From Candidatus Halobonum tyrrellensis G22 (lineage in GTDB: Archaea; Halobacteriota; Halobacteria; Halobacteriales; Haloferacaceae): a stretch of DNA of 64,000 bases. Shown here piece after piece: positions 51,684 through 61,038 of this stretch. A model generated the notes under the pieces. The model was not told where the DNA came from, made no database searches, and saw only the letters and a list, made by a program, of their open reading frames with translations. Numbering within the stretch: position 1 is the stretch's first letter; each line of letters starts with the position of its first letter. The stretch spans positions 20,015 to 84,014 of the forward strand of contig NZ_ASGZ01000034.1 of the NCBI RefSeq assembly GCF_000495475.1, written 5' to 3'. The position numbers and the translations under genes were made by a program.

Positions 51684-52892
51684 ATGCAGGACATCGTGCA
51701 GGACGCCCTCGACAACGCGGAGGCCGAACAGCGGGACATGGCCGACCTGGACGACGACGACGAGTTCGGGGAGCCCCGAATCGTCATCGTCGGCTGTGGC
51801 GGCGCCGGTAACAACACGATCAACCGCCTGTACAACATCGGCGTCGAGGGTGCGGAGACGGTGGCGATCAACACCGACAAACAGCACCTCAAGATGATCG
51901 AGGCCGACACCAAGATCCTGGTGGGCAAGTCGCTCACCCAGGGGCTCGGCGCGGGCGGCGACCCCTCGATGGGCGAGCGCGCGACCGAGATGGCCCAGGG
52001 GACGATCAAGGAGGTCCTCGGCGACGCCGACCTGGTGTTCGTCACCGCCGGGATGGGCGGCGGCACCGGCACCGGCGCGGCGCCGGTGGTCTCGAAGATA
52101 GCCAAAGACCAGGGCGCGATCGTCGTCGGCATGGTGTCGACGCCGTTCAACGTCGAGCGCGCCCGGACGGTGAAGGCCGAAGAGGGGCTCGAAGAACTCC
52201 GCAACGAGGCCGACTCGATCATCGTCCTCGACAACAACCGCCTGCTCGACTACGTCCCGAACCTCCCGATCGGCAAGGCGTTCTCGGTGATGGACCAGAT
52301 CATCGCCGAGACGGTCAAGGGCATCTCCGAGACCATCACCCAGCCGAGCCTGATCAACCTGGACTACGCGGACATGTCCACGATCATGAACCAGGGCGGC
52401 GTCGCGGTGATGCTCGTCGGGGAGACGCAGGACAAGAACAAGACCCAGGAGGTGGTGAACGACGCGATGAACCACCCGCTGCTCGACGTCGACTACCGCG
52501 GCGCCTCGGGCGGGCTGGTCCACATTACTGGAGGACCGGACCTCACGCTGAAGGAGGCCGAGGGCATCGCCGACAACATCACCGAACGGCTGGAGGCGAG
52601 CGCCAACGTCATCTGGGGCGCTCGCATCCAAGAGGAGTACAAGGGGAAGGTCCGCGTCATGGCGATCATGACCGGCGTCCAGAGCGCGCAGGTGCTCGGC
52701 CCGAGCACGCAGAAGCAGGCCGACAAGTCCCGCGCGAGCATCGAAGACGCCGGGTCCGACTCGGCGAGCACCTCGGAGTTCGACGCGAGCGCGAACGCCT
52801 CGGACGGCGGCACCGACTCGGAGGCCGCCTGGCAGTCCGACGGCGGCCGCGAGCGCTCCGACCGGAACAACGGTCTCGACGTCATCCGGTAG
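51684..52892 (+). CDS. ftsZ2: FtsZ2 cell-division protein
   Basis: A 402-residue tubulin-like GTPase. The N-terminus [15 protein letters not shown] is the mark of archaeal FtsZ2. The nucleotide loop reads [14 protein letters not shown], the tubulin signature [10 protein letters not shown], and the T7 loop [11 protein letters not shown], with the catalytic Asp. The C-terminal about 60 residues are acidic, Ser/Asp-rich and end in NNGLDVIR, a probable partner-binding tail. FtsZ2 works with FtsZ1 at mid-cell and is needed for constriction. A GAAGGTG sequence eight bases upstream may serve as ribosome site within the cdrS-ftsZ2 message. Confidence 0.97.
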   Translation: MQDIVQDALDNAEAEQRDMADLDDDDEFGEPRIVIVGCGGAGNNTINRLYNIGVEGAETVAINTDKQHLKMIEADTKILVGKSLTQGLGAGGDPSMGERATEMAQGTIKEVLGDADLVFVTAGMGGGTGTGAAPVVSKIAKDQGAIVVGMVSTPFNVERARTVKAEEGLEELRNEADSIIVLDNNRLLDYVPNLPIGKAFSVMDQIIAETVKGISETITQPSLINLDYADMSTIMNQGGVAVMLVGETQDKNKTQEVVNDAMNHPLLDVDYRGASGGLVHITGGPDLTLKEAEGIADNITERLEASANVIWGARIQEEYKGKVRVMAIMTGVQSAQVLGPSTQKQADKSRASIEDAGSDSASTSEFDASANASDGGTDSEAAWQSDGGRERSDRNNGLDVIR

Positions 52893-53150
52893 CTCGGGGT
52901 CCGCCCGCCGACCGCCCGTCACGACCGACCGAGCGCGCCCGGCGACACGACCGGCCGCGTTCGACCGACTTCTCGCGGGCGCGCCATCCGCCGCCGACCG
53001 CGGCGGCGCGCGTCCCGCCGTTCACTCGTTCGAGCCGAGCGTCGCGTATACGCGCGTTTTCGCGGCTCCTCTCCGTTCTCTCGGCGTCTCCCCGTTATCG
53101 CAGTTCCTCTCGCTCTCGCGGTCGGCGGGTGGTCGGCCGTCGGGCCGTCG

Positions 53151-54116
53151 TCAGACCGCCTCTATCGACTCGACCAGCCGGCACTTCCGGCAGACGTCGC
53201 GGGCGGTGGTCGACCCGCAGCGCTCGCACTCCGAGAGCTCCGCGCGTTCGTCGCCGCGGTAGCGGTCGGCGGCGATGGCGGCGAACTCCTCGTAGCCGGA
53301 CATGATCGAGTGGCGAGTGCCGGGGTGGTTCTCCTCGAGTTTCAGGAGTAGCTGCTGTATCTCCCCGCGGTACGCCTCGCTGGCGTGGGGGCACTCGGTG
53401 ATGTGGGCGGGCAGCCCCCGGAACCGGCAGTAGAGCGCCACCTCCTTTTCGGGTACGTCCCGGAGGGGTTTCGCCCGCGGGACGAACGACTCCGACTCGT
53501 TCCGCTCGTCGAACGGGCCGAGGCTGGCGTCGAAGTGTTTCGCCGTCTGTGCGACGTCCCCCTCCAGGACGTTCATCAGCGCGGTCTGCGCCTCGTCGTC
53601 GAGGTTGTGGCCGGTGAGGAGTTTGTCGGCGCCGAACTCGTCGGCGTAGGTCTCGAGGAGGTCCCGGCGGAACACGCCGCAGTAGGCGCAGGCGGCCATG
53701 TTCTCGGGGTCCGACTCGACCACGTCGTCCATCTCGACGCCGAGTTCGTCGGCGTACGACACCGTCTCGTGGCGCACGCCGAGTTCCTCGGTCAACTCCT
53801 CGGAGGCGGAGAGCGACTCGTCGCGGTACCCTTCGATCCCCTCGTGGATGGAGAGGGCGACCATCTCGACGCGCGGGTCCTCGGCGAACGTGTCGTCGAG
53901 TATCGCGGTGAGCGCGACGCTGTCCTTCCCGCCGGAGAGACCGATCACCCAGCGCTCGGGGTCGTCGGAGGTCGCGTCGTCCGGGAGGAGGCCGTCCTCG
54001 CGGACCCGCCGGCGGACGCGCTTCTCGACCGACGCGCGGAGGTGGTCCTCACAGAGGTGCGCCCCGGAGTAGGCGGCGTGGTACACCGCGTCCCGACCGC
54101 ACTTGTCACAGCTCAT
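53151..54116 (-). CDS. ncsA: NcsA, tRNA 2-thiolation protein (TtuA/Ncs6 family)
   Basis: A 321-residue PP-loop enzyme that adenylates and thiolates uridine 34 of tRNAs, working with the ubiquitin-like SAMP2 in haloarchaea. The N-terminal zinc site is CDKCGRDAVYH...CEDH. The ATP loop is LSGGKDSVAL. CAYCGVFRRDLL and TECPHASEAYR hold the catalytic and cluster cysteines, and the C-terminal zinc site is CERCGS...CRKCRL. ATG 54116. It converges on ftsZ2 with a 258-base gap. The neighbourhood (cdrL-cdrS-ftsZ2-ncsA) is the one known from Haloferax. Confidence 0.95.
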   Translation of the reverse strand: MSCDKCGRDAVYHAAYSGAHLCEDHLRASVEKRVRRRVREDGLLPDDATSDDPERWVIGLSGGKDSVALTAILDDTFAEDPRVEMVALSIHEGIEGYRDESLSASEELTEELGVRHETVSYADELGVEMDDVVESDPENMAACAYCGVFRRDLLETYADEFGADKLLTGHNLDDEAQTALMNVLEGDVAQTAKHFDASLGPFDERNESESFVPRAKPLRDVPEKEVALYCRFRGLPAHITECPHASEAYRGEIQQLLLKLEENHPGTRHSIMSGYEEFAAIAADRYRGDERAELSECERCGSTTARDVCRKCRLVESIEAV

Positions 54117-54225
54117 TACTGCGGGTTGCGCGGGCGGCGGGTTGACGGTTTCGGACGGCGGCGGGACCGGGTGCGGCGCCGACCACGACGGACGAACCCA
54201 CGGGGGCCGCCCGCGGGACGGACGC

Positions 54226-54232
54226 GTAAGAC
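54226..54232. promoter_or_regulatory. GTAAGAC site between ncsA and the DUF7095-like gene
   Basis: Within ACGCGTAAGACGC, sharing the ACGCGTAAGACG context of the cdrL sites. It is 33 bases before ATG 54262 and 110 before the divergent ncsA start, so it could affect either. Confidence 0.45.
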
Positions 54233-54261
54233 GCTTCACCCCGGGACGCGCACCGACGCGT

Positions 54262-54909
54262 ATGGACCGCGAGGCCGCGCTCGACCGGGTGGAGACCCTC
54301 CTGGAGACGGTGGAGTCGGAGCCGATGCCGGTGCCCGTCCGCGAGGTGTGGGTGTACGGCGACGTCGCGCTCGGACTCGACCCGGTCGACCGCCTCGACG
54401 TGTACGTCACCAAGGACCTCCACATGCGCGGCGACGCGGACGCCGAAGCGGCGTTCGTGGAGTCGCACGGGATCAAAGGCGTCGGCAAGTCCGTCTCGGC
54501 GGAGTGGGCGCGGGAGTTCCCCGAACACCTCCGTGCGAACGACAACGGCCACGCCGCGCCCGAGCGGTGTCTCGCGGCGCACCTCCTCCCGTCGGGCGAC
54601 GAGCCGATCCACCTCGAAGTGTGTAACGCGCCGTTCGACGAGAACGTCACCCAGCGGCTGAAGGGTGCGATGGCGCGGGAGGCGTACGAGCAGGTGCTCG
54701 ACCCCCGCGGCGTCCAGTTGTGGGCCGACGGCCGGCGCGCCGAGGAGACGATGGAGAAACTGCGGGGCGGGGAACTGCCGTTCCCGACGCTGTCGGGCGC
54801 GCTGGAGATGCTCGGCGCCGACGAGTCCGTCGCGAGCGAGGCGGCCGACGCGGTGCGGGCGTACCGCGAGCGCCAGCAGGGGGCGTCCGTCCGCGGCGAC
54901 GTGGTCTGA
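54262..54909 (+). CDS. Conserved haloarchaeal protein (DUF7095-like)
   Basis: A 215-residue soluble acidic protein. It opens with helices (DREAALDRVETLLETVESE), followed by a nucleotidyltransferase-like beta strand and turn (VREVWVYGDVALGLDPVDRL) and DVYVTKDLHM. This resembles the substrate-binding start of minimal nucleotidyltransferases, but the usual GSxxxG is missing. A conserved core EVCNAPFDENVTQRLKGAM follows, and a helical C-terminus. It lies next to ncsA in several haloarchaea as far as I recall. No function is established. ATG 54262. Confidence 0.75.
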   Translation: MDREAALDRVETLLETVESEPMPVPVREVWVYGDVALGLDPVDRLDVYVTKDLHMRGDADAEAAFVESHGIKGVGKSVSAEWAREFPEHLRANDNGHAAPERCLAAHLLPSGDEPIHLEVCNAPFDENVTQRLKGAMAREAYEQVLDPRGVQLWADGRRAEETMEKLRGGELPFPTLSGALEMLGADESVASEAADAVRAYRERQQGASVRGDVV

Positions 54910-54936
54910 CGCTACGGGTCGGGCGTCCGGCCGCGT

Positions 54937-55812
54937 TTACGCGCCGCTCCCCGACGCTGGGGCGTCGACCCGCCCGACCACCACGTCGAACGGCACGAGT
55001 TCGACCCGGCGGTACTCCTCCCGCCGGATCTGTTCGACCGCGTCCCGGCCCATCGCGCGCCACTCCCCGCGGAGCGCGTCGTACTCGCCGGCCGGGAGCG
55101 CGCGCCTGAGTTCCGCCTCGTGGTCGGCGACCCCCGCGCCGCTGGCCTTCCGCGCGGCGGCCTCCAGGTCGGTCTCGGAGTAGGGCGGCTCGACCCGCTT
55201 CTCGTGGTGGTAGCGGCGGCGTTCGGTGTCCGACAGGCCGGCGTCGGCGAACAGGTTCGCCAGCCGGTCGCCGAGCGCGACGTCCGTCCCGACGCCGTCG
55301 ATGTACGCCCGCCGCAGGCGCGCCTCCAACTCCGACTCCCGGTCGACCGTCGAGGAGACGCCCACGTCGGCGTTGTCCGGCTCTATCGTCGCCACCAACT
55401 CCGACGAGACGCGCGCGAACTCGCGGAGCGCGGCCGCGGGCTCGGGGAGGTTGACCAGCAGCGCCTGACACGCCACGAGGTCGAACGCGTCGTCGGGGAA
55501 CGGCAGGCGGAGCGCGTCGGCGGCGCAGTAGTCGGCTGTGCGACCGGTCGGCTCCCGGTCGGCCCCGACCCGGCGGGCGACCCCGAGCAGGTCGGTGTCG
55601 GCGTCGACGCCGACCACGCGCGCGTCGGGCGCGCTCGCCCCCGCCTCGGGCGTCTCCAGTTCCTCGGCGAGCACGCGCGTGAGTTCGCCCGTCCCGCAGC
55701 CGACGTCGAGCACGCGCCGCCGGTCGGCCAGCGAGAGCGGTTCGAGCGCGTCGCGCGACTCCCACATCCCGCGGCGCGTGCGGTCGAGGTAGTCGGCGGA
55801 GAAGCGGCGCAT
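54937..55812 (-). CDS. Class I SAM-dependent methyltransferase
   Basis: A 291-residue methyltransferase. SAM-binding motif I is VLDVGCGTGELTRVLA, motif II VVGVDADTDLL, then DALRLPFPDDAFDLVACQAL, the acidic post-II block of small-molecule methyltransferases. The C-terminal 100 residues are helical and basic at the end. ATG 55812. The target is unknown; the adjacent genes give no clue. It converges on the DUF7095-like gene, 27 bases between stops. Confidence 0.88.
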   Translation of the reverse strand: MRRFSADYLDRTRRGMWESRDALEPLSLADRRRVLDVGCGTGELTRVLAEELETPEAGASAPDARVVGVDADTDLLGVARRVGADREPTGRTADYCAADALRLPFPDDAFDLVACQALLVNLPEPAAALREFARVSSELVATIEPDNADVGVSSTVDRESELEARLRRAYIDGVGTDVALGDRLANLFADAGLSDTERRRYHHEKRVEPPYSETDLEAAARKASGAGVADHEAELRRALPAGEYDALRGEWRAMGRDAVEQIRREEYRRVELVPFDVVVGRVDAPASGSGA

Positions 55813-56002
55813 GGGTTGACGGGGCTGGGGCGCGGGGCGAGAAAAGCAGGTCGGTGTGTTCGCGGGGTCGCGGCGCCTTCGCGGTTCGGACCGTCGTGGG
55901 TGCCCGCCGGTACGAGTCCTCCGGGGGCGAGGGCGACGCGTGAACGGGCCGATCCCCCGAGTCGCCGGTGGCGTTTTCACGCCGGCGACCCGTCGGTGGT
56001 CC

Positions 56003-56227
56003 ATGGGGGGAGGGGAGGCGCGAGTGTTGTCGCTCGGCGGACGGCTCACGCCCAAGTCGAGCCTCGCGACCGACTGGAGCGACGAGGTCACGCCGGGCGT
56101 GTCGCGCGAGAAACGGGGTCGGCTGCTCCGGGAGGCTATCGACCGGGCACACGCTGACCTGCAGTCGGGACCGGCGGCCCGTCCAGTCGACAGTCGGGCG
56201 GAGTCGGCCCGGGCGGAGTCGGAGTGA
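56003..56227 (+). CDS. Small basic-acidic protein, function unknown
   Basis: A 74-residue protein from ATG 56003, preceded by a GTTTTCAC box centred 27 bases upstream. The core GGRLTPKSSLATDWSDEVTP and helix SREKRGRLLREAIDRAHADL look like a real, compact product; the last 20 residues are low-complexity. The family is not recognised. It ends 17 bases from the convergent carboxypeptidase stop. Confidence 0.6.
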   Translation: MGGGEARVLSLGGRLTPKSSLATDWSDEVTPGVSREKRGRLLREAIDRAHADLQSGPAARPVDSRAESARAESE

Positions 56228-56243
56228 GACCGGGGGTTCCGCG

Positions 56244-57779
56244 TCAGACCGACTCGTCGAGGTCGTAGAGGTCGCCGTACTTCTCGCGGACGTACTCGAC
56301 GAAGTGGTCGGCGCCGAACGGCTCGCCGGTCGCGCGCTCGACGAGTTCGTTCGTCTCGTAGCGCGCGCCGTGGCGGTGGACGTTCTCGCGGAGCCAGTCG
56401 TGGAGGGCGCCGAACTCGCCGTTCCGAACGTCCCCCTCCAGGTCGTCGATGTCGTCGTCCGCGGCGTCGTACAACTGGGTGGCGAGTACGGACCCCAGCG
56501 AGTAGGTGGGGAAGTAGCCGAAGTTGCCGTGGCTCCAGTGGATGTCCTGGAGACAGCCCTCGCTATCGGTGTCGGGTCGGAGCCCGAGGTACTCCTCGTA
56601 CTTGTCGTTCCACGCCTCGGGCACGTCCGCCACGTCGAGGTCGCCCGCGATCAGCGCGCGCTCTATCTCGAAGCGGATGACGATGTGGAGGTGGTAGGTG
56701 AGTTCGTCCGCCTCGACGCGGATGAGGTTGTCCTCGTACACCTGGTTGGCCGACTCGTACGCCTCCTCGGCGCTGGCGTCGACGTCGGGGAACTGCTCGC
56801 GCACCGTCGGCAGGACGTGCTCCCAGAACGCCGCCGAGCGGCCCACCTGGTTCTCCCAGAGCCGCGACTGGCTCTCGTGGACCGACAGGTCGCGCGACTC
56901 GCCGAGCGGCGTGCCGAACTGCTCGCGGGGCAGCCCGAGGTTGTAGAACGCGTGGCCGAACTCGTGGACCGTCGACATCAGCGCGCCCAGCGGGTCGGAC
57001 TCGTCGAACCGCGTCGTCACGCGGCAGTCGAACTGGTTGCCCGAGGTGAACGGGTGACTCGACACGTCGAGCCGTCCGTGCTCCCAGTCGTACCCCAGGT
57101 CCGTGAGCACGTCACGCGAGAGCGCCTCCTGCTCGTCGGCGTCGAACGTCCCCTCGAACGCGTCGGTGGTCACGTCGGCGTCGCTCTCGCGGATCTCGTC
57201 GATCATCGGCACGAGCGTCTCCTTGAGCGTATCGAGGATCTCCTCGGCCTGCGACAGCGGCAGACACGGCTCGTAGTCCTCGAACAGCACCGCGTACGGG
57301 TCGCGGTCGGGGTCGATCTGTTCGGCGTACTCCCGCTTCAACTCGACGAGGTCCTCGAGGTAGGGGGCGAACGTCTCGAAGTCGTCGTTCTCCCGTGCCT
57401 CCTCCCACGCGCCGAGCGCCTCCGAGGAGGTGCTGGATATCTCCTCGACCAGTTCCCCCGGCACGGCCGCCGCGCGCTCGTACTCGCGGCGGGTCTCGCG
57501 GACCACCGCCTCCTCTTGGCCGGTCAGGTCGCTCCCCTCGCAGGCGTCGAGCAGTTCCGCGGTCCGGTCGTCGGTGAGCATCTCGTGGCTCACCGACGAC
57601 AGCACCGAGAGCTGTTTCGACCGGGCGGGCGTGCCGCCCTCCGGCATCGTCACCTGCTGGTCCCAGCTCAACACGCCGCTGGCGCCCTGGACGGCGGTCA
57701 GGCGTTCGAGCCGGTCGGTCAGTTCGTCGTACGCGTCGACCGTCCCGGTCTCCGCGTCGGTGTCGGCGTCGGTAGCCAT
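56244..57779 (-). CDS. M32 family carboxypeptidase
   Basis: A 511-residue zinc carboxypeptidase that removes C-terminal residues from peptides in the cytoplasm. The zinc site is HEFGHAFY (HExxH) with the third ligand Glu in SVHESQSRLWEN, and DVSSHPFTSGN is another M32 signature. The helical N-terminus (YDELTDRLERLTAVQGASGV, then LSWDQQVTMPEGG) and C-terminal IHWSHGNFGYFPTYSLG are intact. ATG 57779; length standard for the thermostable carboxypeptidase Taq family. Confidence 0.95.
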   Translation of the reverse strand: MATDADTDAETGTVDAYDELTDRLERLTAVQGASGVLSWDQQVTMPEGGTPARSKQLSVLSSVSHEMLTDDRTAELLDACEGSDLTGQEEAVVRETRREYERAAAVPGELVEEISSTSSEALGAWEEARENDDFETFAPYLEDLVELKREYAEQIDPDRDPYAVLFEDYEPCLPLSQAEEILDTLKETLVPMIDEIRESDADVTTDAFEGTFDADEQEALSRDVLTDLGYDWEHGRLDVSSHPFTSGNQFDCRVTTRFDESDPLGALMSTVHEFGHAFYNLGLPREQFGTPLGESRDLSVHESQSRLWENQVGRSAAFWEHVLPTVREQFPDVDASAEEAYESANQVYEDNLIRVEADELTYHLHIVIRFEIERALIAGDLDVADVPEAWNDKYEEYLGLRPDTDSEGCLQDIHWSHGNFGYFPTYSLGSVLATQLYDAADDDIDDLEGDVRNGEFGALHDWLRENVHRHGARYETNELVERATGEPFGADHFVEYVREKYGDLYDLDESV

Positions 57780-57888
57780 CGTCCGGGGTTACCCCCCGGC
57801 GGCCTTCAAACGACCGCTCCCGGCCGGTCGGCCCGGTACGCGCGCGGGCGGTCGGCGTGCGGACGGCCGCCCGGCCGGCCCGCGCGAC

Positions 57889-59004
57889 TCAGTCGGCGAA
57901 CGCCGACGCGTCCTCCGCCAGCCCGCGGTACGTGCGGTAACACCGCCCGAGCACGTCGACGGAGACGCTCTCGGTGTCGGTGTGCGCCTCGCCCGGTTCC
58001 GACGCCCCGCAGACCACGCAGGTCGTGCCCGCCTCCGAGAGCCACCCCGCGTCGGTGGCGTGGGGCTTGACCACGTGTTCGGGGTCGCCCGCCTGCGCCG
58101 CCCGCGCCGCCGCCAGCGCGGCGTCGGCGAACGCGTCGTCGTCACACGCCATCGGCGGGAGGTCCTGGTCGACCTCCCAGGTGACGCCGTCGACGTCCTC
58201 GGTCCGTTCGAGCGGCGCGTACGACCCCGGAACCGTGCGCTCGTCGACCGTGACGGTACACCGGTCGGGGACGACGTTCCACGCGCTCCCGCCGTCTATC
58301 TCCGTCACCGCGACGCTCCCGCGGACGGGTTCGCCCATCACCTCGGTCTCGGGGAACTCCAGTTCCCGGACCACGTCGACCGCGTCACACGCGCGGTAGA
58401 CAGCGTTCTGCCCCTCCGCGGGCCGGCTGGCGTGCGCGCTCTCGCCGGCGACCCGGAGCGTGCTCGCGCGCCGGCCGCGGTGGGCGACCACCACGTCGGT
58501 CACGCCGGGTTTCGAGTAGTCGGTCGACCCCTCCGCGACGAGGGCGTACTCCGGGGCGAACCCGTCGTCGATGGCCGCGCGCGCGCCGACGCCGCCCACC
58601 TCCTCGCCGACGAACGACGCGAAGACGAGTTCGCAGTCGGGGTCGGCGTCGCGAAACGCCACCATCGCGGCCGCGACCGACCCCTTCATGTCGGCGGTTC
58701 CGCGGCCGTACACCCGGCCGTCGCGCCGTTCGACGACGTACTCCCCGTCGTCCGTCTGGGGGTCGCCCGGCGGCACCACGTCGTGGTGGCCCACCAGCGC
58801 GAGCGCCGGGGCGTCGGCGTCGCCGCGGCGCGCGACCACGTTGCCCGCGTCGTCGCGGGTCACCTCCGCGTCCGTCTCGGCGCGGAGCCACGCCTCGATG
58901 GCGTCGCCCGCCGCCGTCTCGTCGTCGTGGCTCGGGATCGAGACCAACTCGCGGGTCAACTCCACGAGCTCCTCGTCGACTCCGTCGGGTGCGGCGTCGC
59001 TCAC
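57889..59004 (-). CDS. M20 family metallopeptidase (ArgE/DapE-like)
   Basis: A 371-residue metal hydrolase. Motifs: LALVGHHDVVPPGD (metal His and catalytic Asp), VYGRGTADMKGSV (bridging Asp), VGEEVGGVGA (catalytic and metal Glu), and PHATDAGWL near the end. The dimerisation domain spans about 180-290. The family cleaves N-acyl amino acids or small peptides; the branch (acetylornithine, succinyl-diaminopimelate or a dipeptidase) cannot be decided. GTG 59004 begins the conserved region (SDAAPDGVDEELVEL); the frame upstream is shadow. Confidence 0.9.
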   Translation of the reverse strand: MSDAAPDGVDEELVELTRELVSIPSHDDETAAGDAIEAWLRAETDAEVTRDDAGNVVARRGDADAPALALVGHHDVVPPGDPQTDDGEYVVERRDGRVYGRGTADMKGSVAAAMVAFRDADPDCELVFASFVGEEVGGVGARAAIDDGFAPEYALVAEGSTDYSKPGVTDVVVAHRGRRASTLRVAGESAHASRPAEGQNAVYRACDAVDVVRELEFPETEVMGEPVRGSVAVTEIDGGSAWNVVPDRCTVTVDERTVPGSYAPLERTEDVDGVTWEVDQDLPPMACDDDAFADAALAAARAAQAGDPEHVVKPHATDAGWLSEAGTTCVVCGASEPGEAHTDTESVSVDVLGRCYRTYRGLAEDASAFAD

Positions 59005-59135
59005 ACCCGTCGGTGGGCCAGGTGAGGCATAAACCCGGTCGGGTTCCGCGGGTCGGGAGCGGCGGCCGACGGCGGGCCGGCTTGCGTGTACGCGCAGGAA
59101 CGACTTGCGGCTGGGCGGCGTCTCTCGGGTGAACC

Positions 59136-59426
59136 ATGTCGGACGACCCGAGCGGACACGACGCGACCGACGACACCGCCGCCGACGACGACCACGACCC
59201 CGCCGACGACACCGCGGTCGACGGCGACGAGTGGGACGAACACCGCGACGACGACCCGGACGATCCCGAGGACGAGGACCCGGAGGACGACACGGCCCTC
59301 GGCGAGGAGGAGGACGACCCCGAGGACGACACCGCCGCGGACGACGACCCCGCCGACGACACCGCGGTCGACGACGAGGAGTGGGAGGAGCGGGAACACG
59401 AGAGCCCCGACGACCGCGAGGGATGA
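59136..59426 (+). CDS. Highly acidic repeat protein
   Basis: A 96-residue protein with about half of its residues Asp or Glu and hardly any hydrophobic core. Units such as DPADDTAVD (twice), PEDDTA and EEW recur: DDTAAD, DDTAVD, DDTALG, DDTAAD, DDTAVD. It must be disordered. The stop overlaps the next start as ATGA, so the two genes are translationally coupled. That supports a real gene rather than a chance frame, although acidic frames arise easily from GAC-rich DNA. Function unknown; calcium or protein binding is possible. Confidence 0.5.
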   Translation: MSDDPSGHDATDDTAADDDHDPADDTAVDGDEWDEHRDDDPDDPEDEDPEDDTALGEEEDDPEDDTAADDDPADDTAVDDEEWEEREHESPDDREG

Positions 59427-59962
59427 CCGCGTCGGACGGCGGCCGACCCGACCCGGGGGGGACGACCGTGCGCCCGACCGCCGAGCGGTCGACGCTCCTC
59501 GCCGCCGCGACGCTCGGCGTGGGGTTCGGCGGCCTGCTCGACGTGATCCTGTTCCACCAGATCCTCCGCACCCACCACCTGGTCTCGGGGTACGTCGACC
59601 CGACCACGCTGTCGGGGCTGCGGACCAACGTGTTCGCGGACGGCGTGTTCTCGCTCGCGATGCTGCTCGTGGTCTGCGTCGGCGGCGTGAAACTCTGGTC
59701 GGCGCTGGTCGCGGCCGACCCCGAGCGGCCGCCCGCCGCGAGCGCCGTCGGTGGCGCCGCCGTCGTGGGGCTGGGCGCGTGGAACCTGTTCGACGTGGTG
59801 GTCGACCACGCGCTGTTGGGACTGCACCACGCGACGTACCCGGTGCTCGACGCGTACGACCTCGGCTGGCTGGTCGCGAGCCTCGCGCTCGTGGCGGCGG
59901 GGTGGATCGCGGTCGAGAAGGCGACGCCGACAGCGGCGCGGGCGGACGCCGACGCCGACTGA
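59423..59962 (+). CDS. DUF2243 family membrane protein
   Basis: A 179-residue membrane protein with four helices: ATLGVGFGGLLDVILFHQIL, FSLAMLLVVCVGGVKLW, VGGAAVVGLGAWNLFDVVVD and WLVASLALVAAGWIAVE. The FHQILRTHHLVSG and VVDHALLGLHHAT blocks, with conserved His pairs in or near the membrane, define DUF2243. Their pattern suggests metal or heme binding, which is inference. ATG 59423 overlaps the stop of the acidic gene. The related family often sits near copper or heme-oxidase genes, but none is here. Confidence 0.85.
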   Translation: MTASDGGRPDPGGTTVRPTAERSTLLAAATLGVGFGGLLDVILFHQILRTHHLVSGYVDPTTLSGLRTNVFADGVFSLAMLLVVCVGGVKLWSALVAADPERPPAASAVGGAAVVGLGAWNLFDVVVDHALLGLHHATYPVLDAYDLGWLVASLALVAAGWIAVEKATPTAARADADAD

Positions 59963-60050
59963 GCCCCCGTTCGGACACCACGACGGAGGGGAGGGACGGA
60001 CCGACGAGACGGGGGCGCGGTTCGAGCGGTCGGTCGAGTCGTCGGCCGCC

Positions 60051-60866
60051 TCAGTTGACCTCGTTGTACATCTCGTCGATCATCTCGTCGAGGTCGGGCT
60101 GACCGCCGCCGGGCTGGCGCGGCGTGTAGGTGAACTCGCTCTTGCCGTCGGGCGACTCACCGCTGGTCCACGGCTGCTTGGGGTCGTCGCGCTCGTCCTT
60201 GTACGTCGACATGAACGTGTAGTTGTACTCCTGGTTCTCCTTGCTCTGGTCGAAGCTGTTGGGGACCGGGCGGTGCTCGCCGAGGTCCTCGAGTGCGGCG
60301 TGCCACTGGTTCTGGTGCATCGTGTCGCGCGCGATGTTGTACTCCCACATCTGCTCCATGCCCGGGTCGTCGGTCATCTCGTACAGCCGGGTGGCGAGCA
60401 GGCGACCGGTCGACTCCGCCATCACGTTGGCGTACATGTCGGCGGCGAGGTTGCCCGACGCGACCACGAAGTTACCCGTGAAGGGGTTGCCGTTCGCGTC
60501 GACGGGCATCGCGTGGAGGCCGGCCGACAGCGCCTGCCGGGGCTGGCCCGAGCGCATCATCTCGGCGATCATCGGGTCGCTCTCGCGGGCCTCGCGGCGC
60601 GCCTCGTCCGAGGCGTTCTGGAGGTTCTTCGAGATGGCGGTCGCGATCATCTCGATGTGGCCGAGTTCCTCGGTCGCGGTCTCCATCAGGAACTGGCGCA
60701 CCTCGTTCTTCTCTTTCGGGATCGCGAACGCCTGGAACATGTACTGGAGCGCGACCCGCATCTCGCCCTCCTGACCGCCCAGCGCCTGCTGGAGCATCTT
60801 CGCGTACCGGGGGTCCGGATCCTCGACTTCGACCTCGAACTGGAGTTCGTCGTCGTGGTAGAACAT
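60051..60866 (-). CDS. Manganese catalase
   Basis: A 271-residue non-heme catalase that breaks down hydrogen peroxide with a di-manganese site. The ferritin-like helix bundle carries Glu in GGQEGEMRVALQYMFQA, TATEELGHIEMIA (ExxH) and YNIARDTMHQNQWHAAL (second Glu/His set). ATG 60866 fits the family N-terminus (MFYHDDELQFEVEV). The tail after about residue 210 is Gly/Pro-rich. The frame upstream is open but unconserved. It is divergent from the PIN-ATPase gene. Haloarchaea usually carry a heme catalase-peroxidase as well; it is not in this window. Confidence 0.95.
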   Translation of the reverse strand: MFYHDDELQFEVEVEDPDPRYAKMLQQALGGQEGEMRVALQYMFQAFAIPKEKNEVRQFLMETATEELGHIEMIATAISKNLQNASDEARREARESDPMIAEMMRSGQPRQALSAGLHAMPVDANGNPFTGNFVVASGNLAADMYANVMAESTGRLLATRLYEMTDDPGMEQMWEYNIARDTMHQNQWHAALEDLGEHRPVPNSFDQSKENQEYNYTFMSTYKDERDDPKQPWTSGESPDGKSEFTYTPRQPGGGQPDLDEMIDEMYNEVN

Positions 60867-61008
60867 CCGACGAGTCGTTGCGCCGACACGCCCCAAGTCG
60901 TTCTGCTTGCATGCGCGCACACGGACAGCGGGAGACGACGGCGCTCCGTCCGGACCGCTCGCCGCCGAGAGCGACGCCGAGCGGCTGGCGACCGTCCGTA
61001 CACGCCGA

Positions 61009-61015
61009 TTTTATG
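61009..61015 (+). promoter_or_regulatory. TATA-like box TTTTATG of the PIN-ATPase gene
   Basis: Centred 27 bases before ATG 61039; indicates a leaderless transcript. Confidence 0.65.
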
Positions 61016-61038
61016 CGTGGCCCGCCCGCAGGGTAGAT

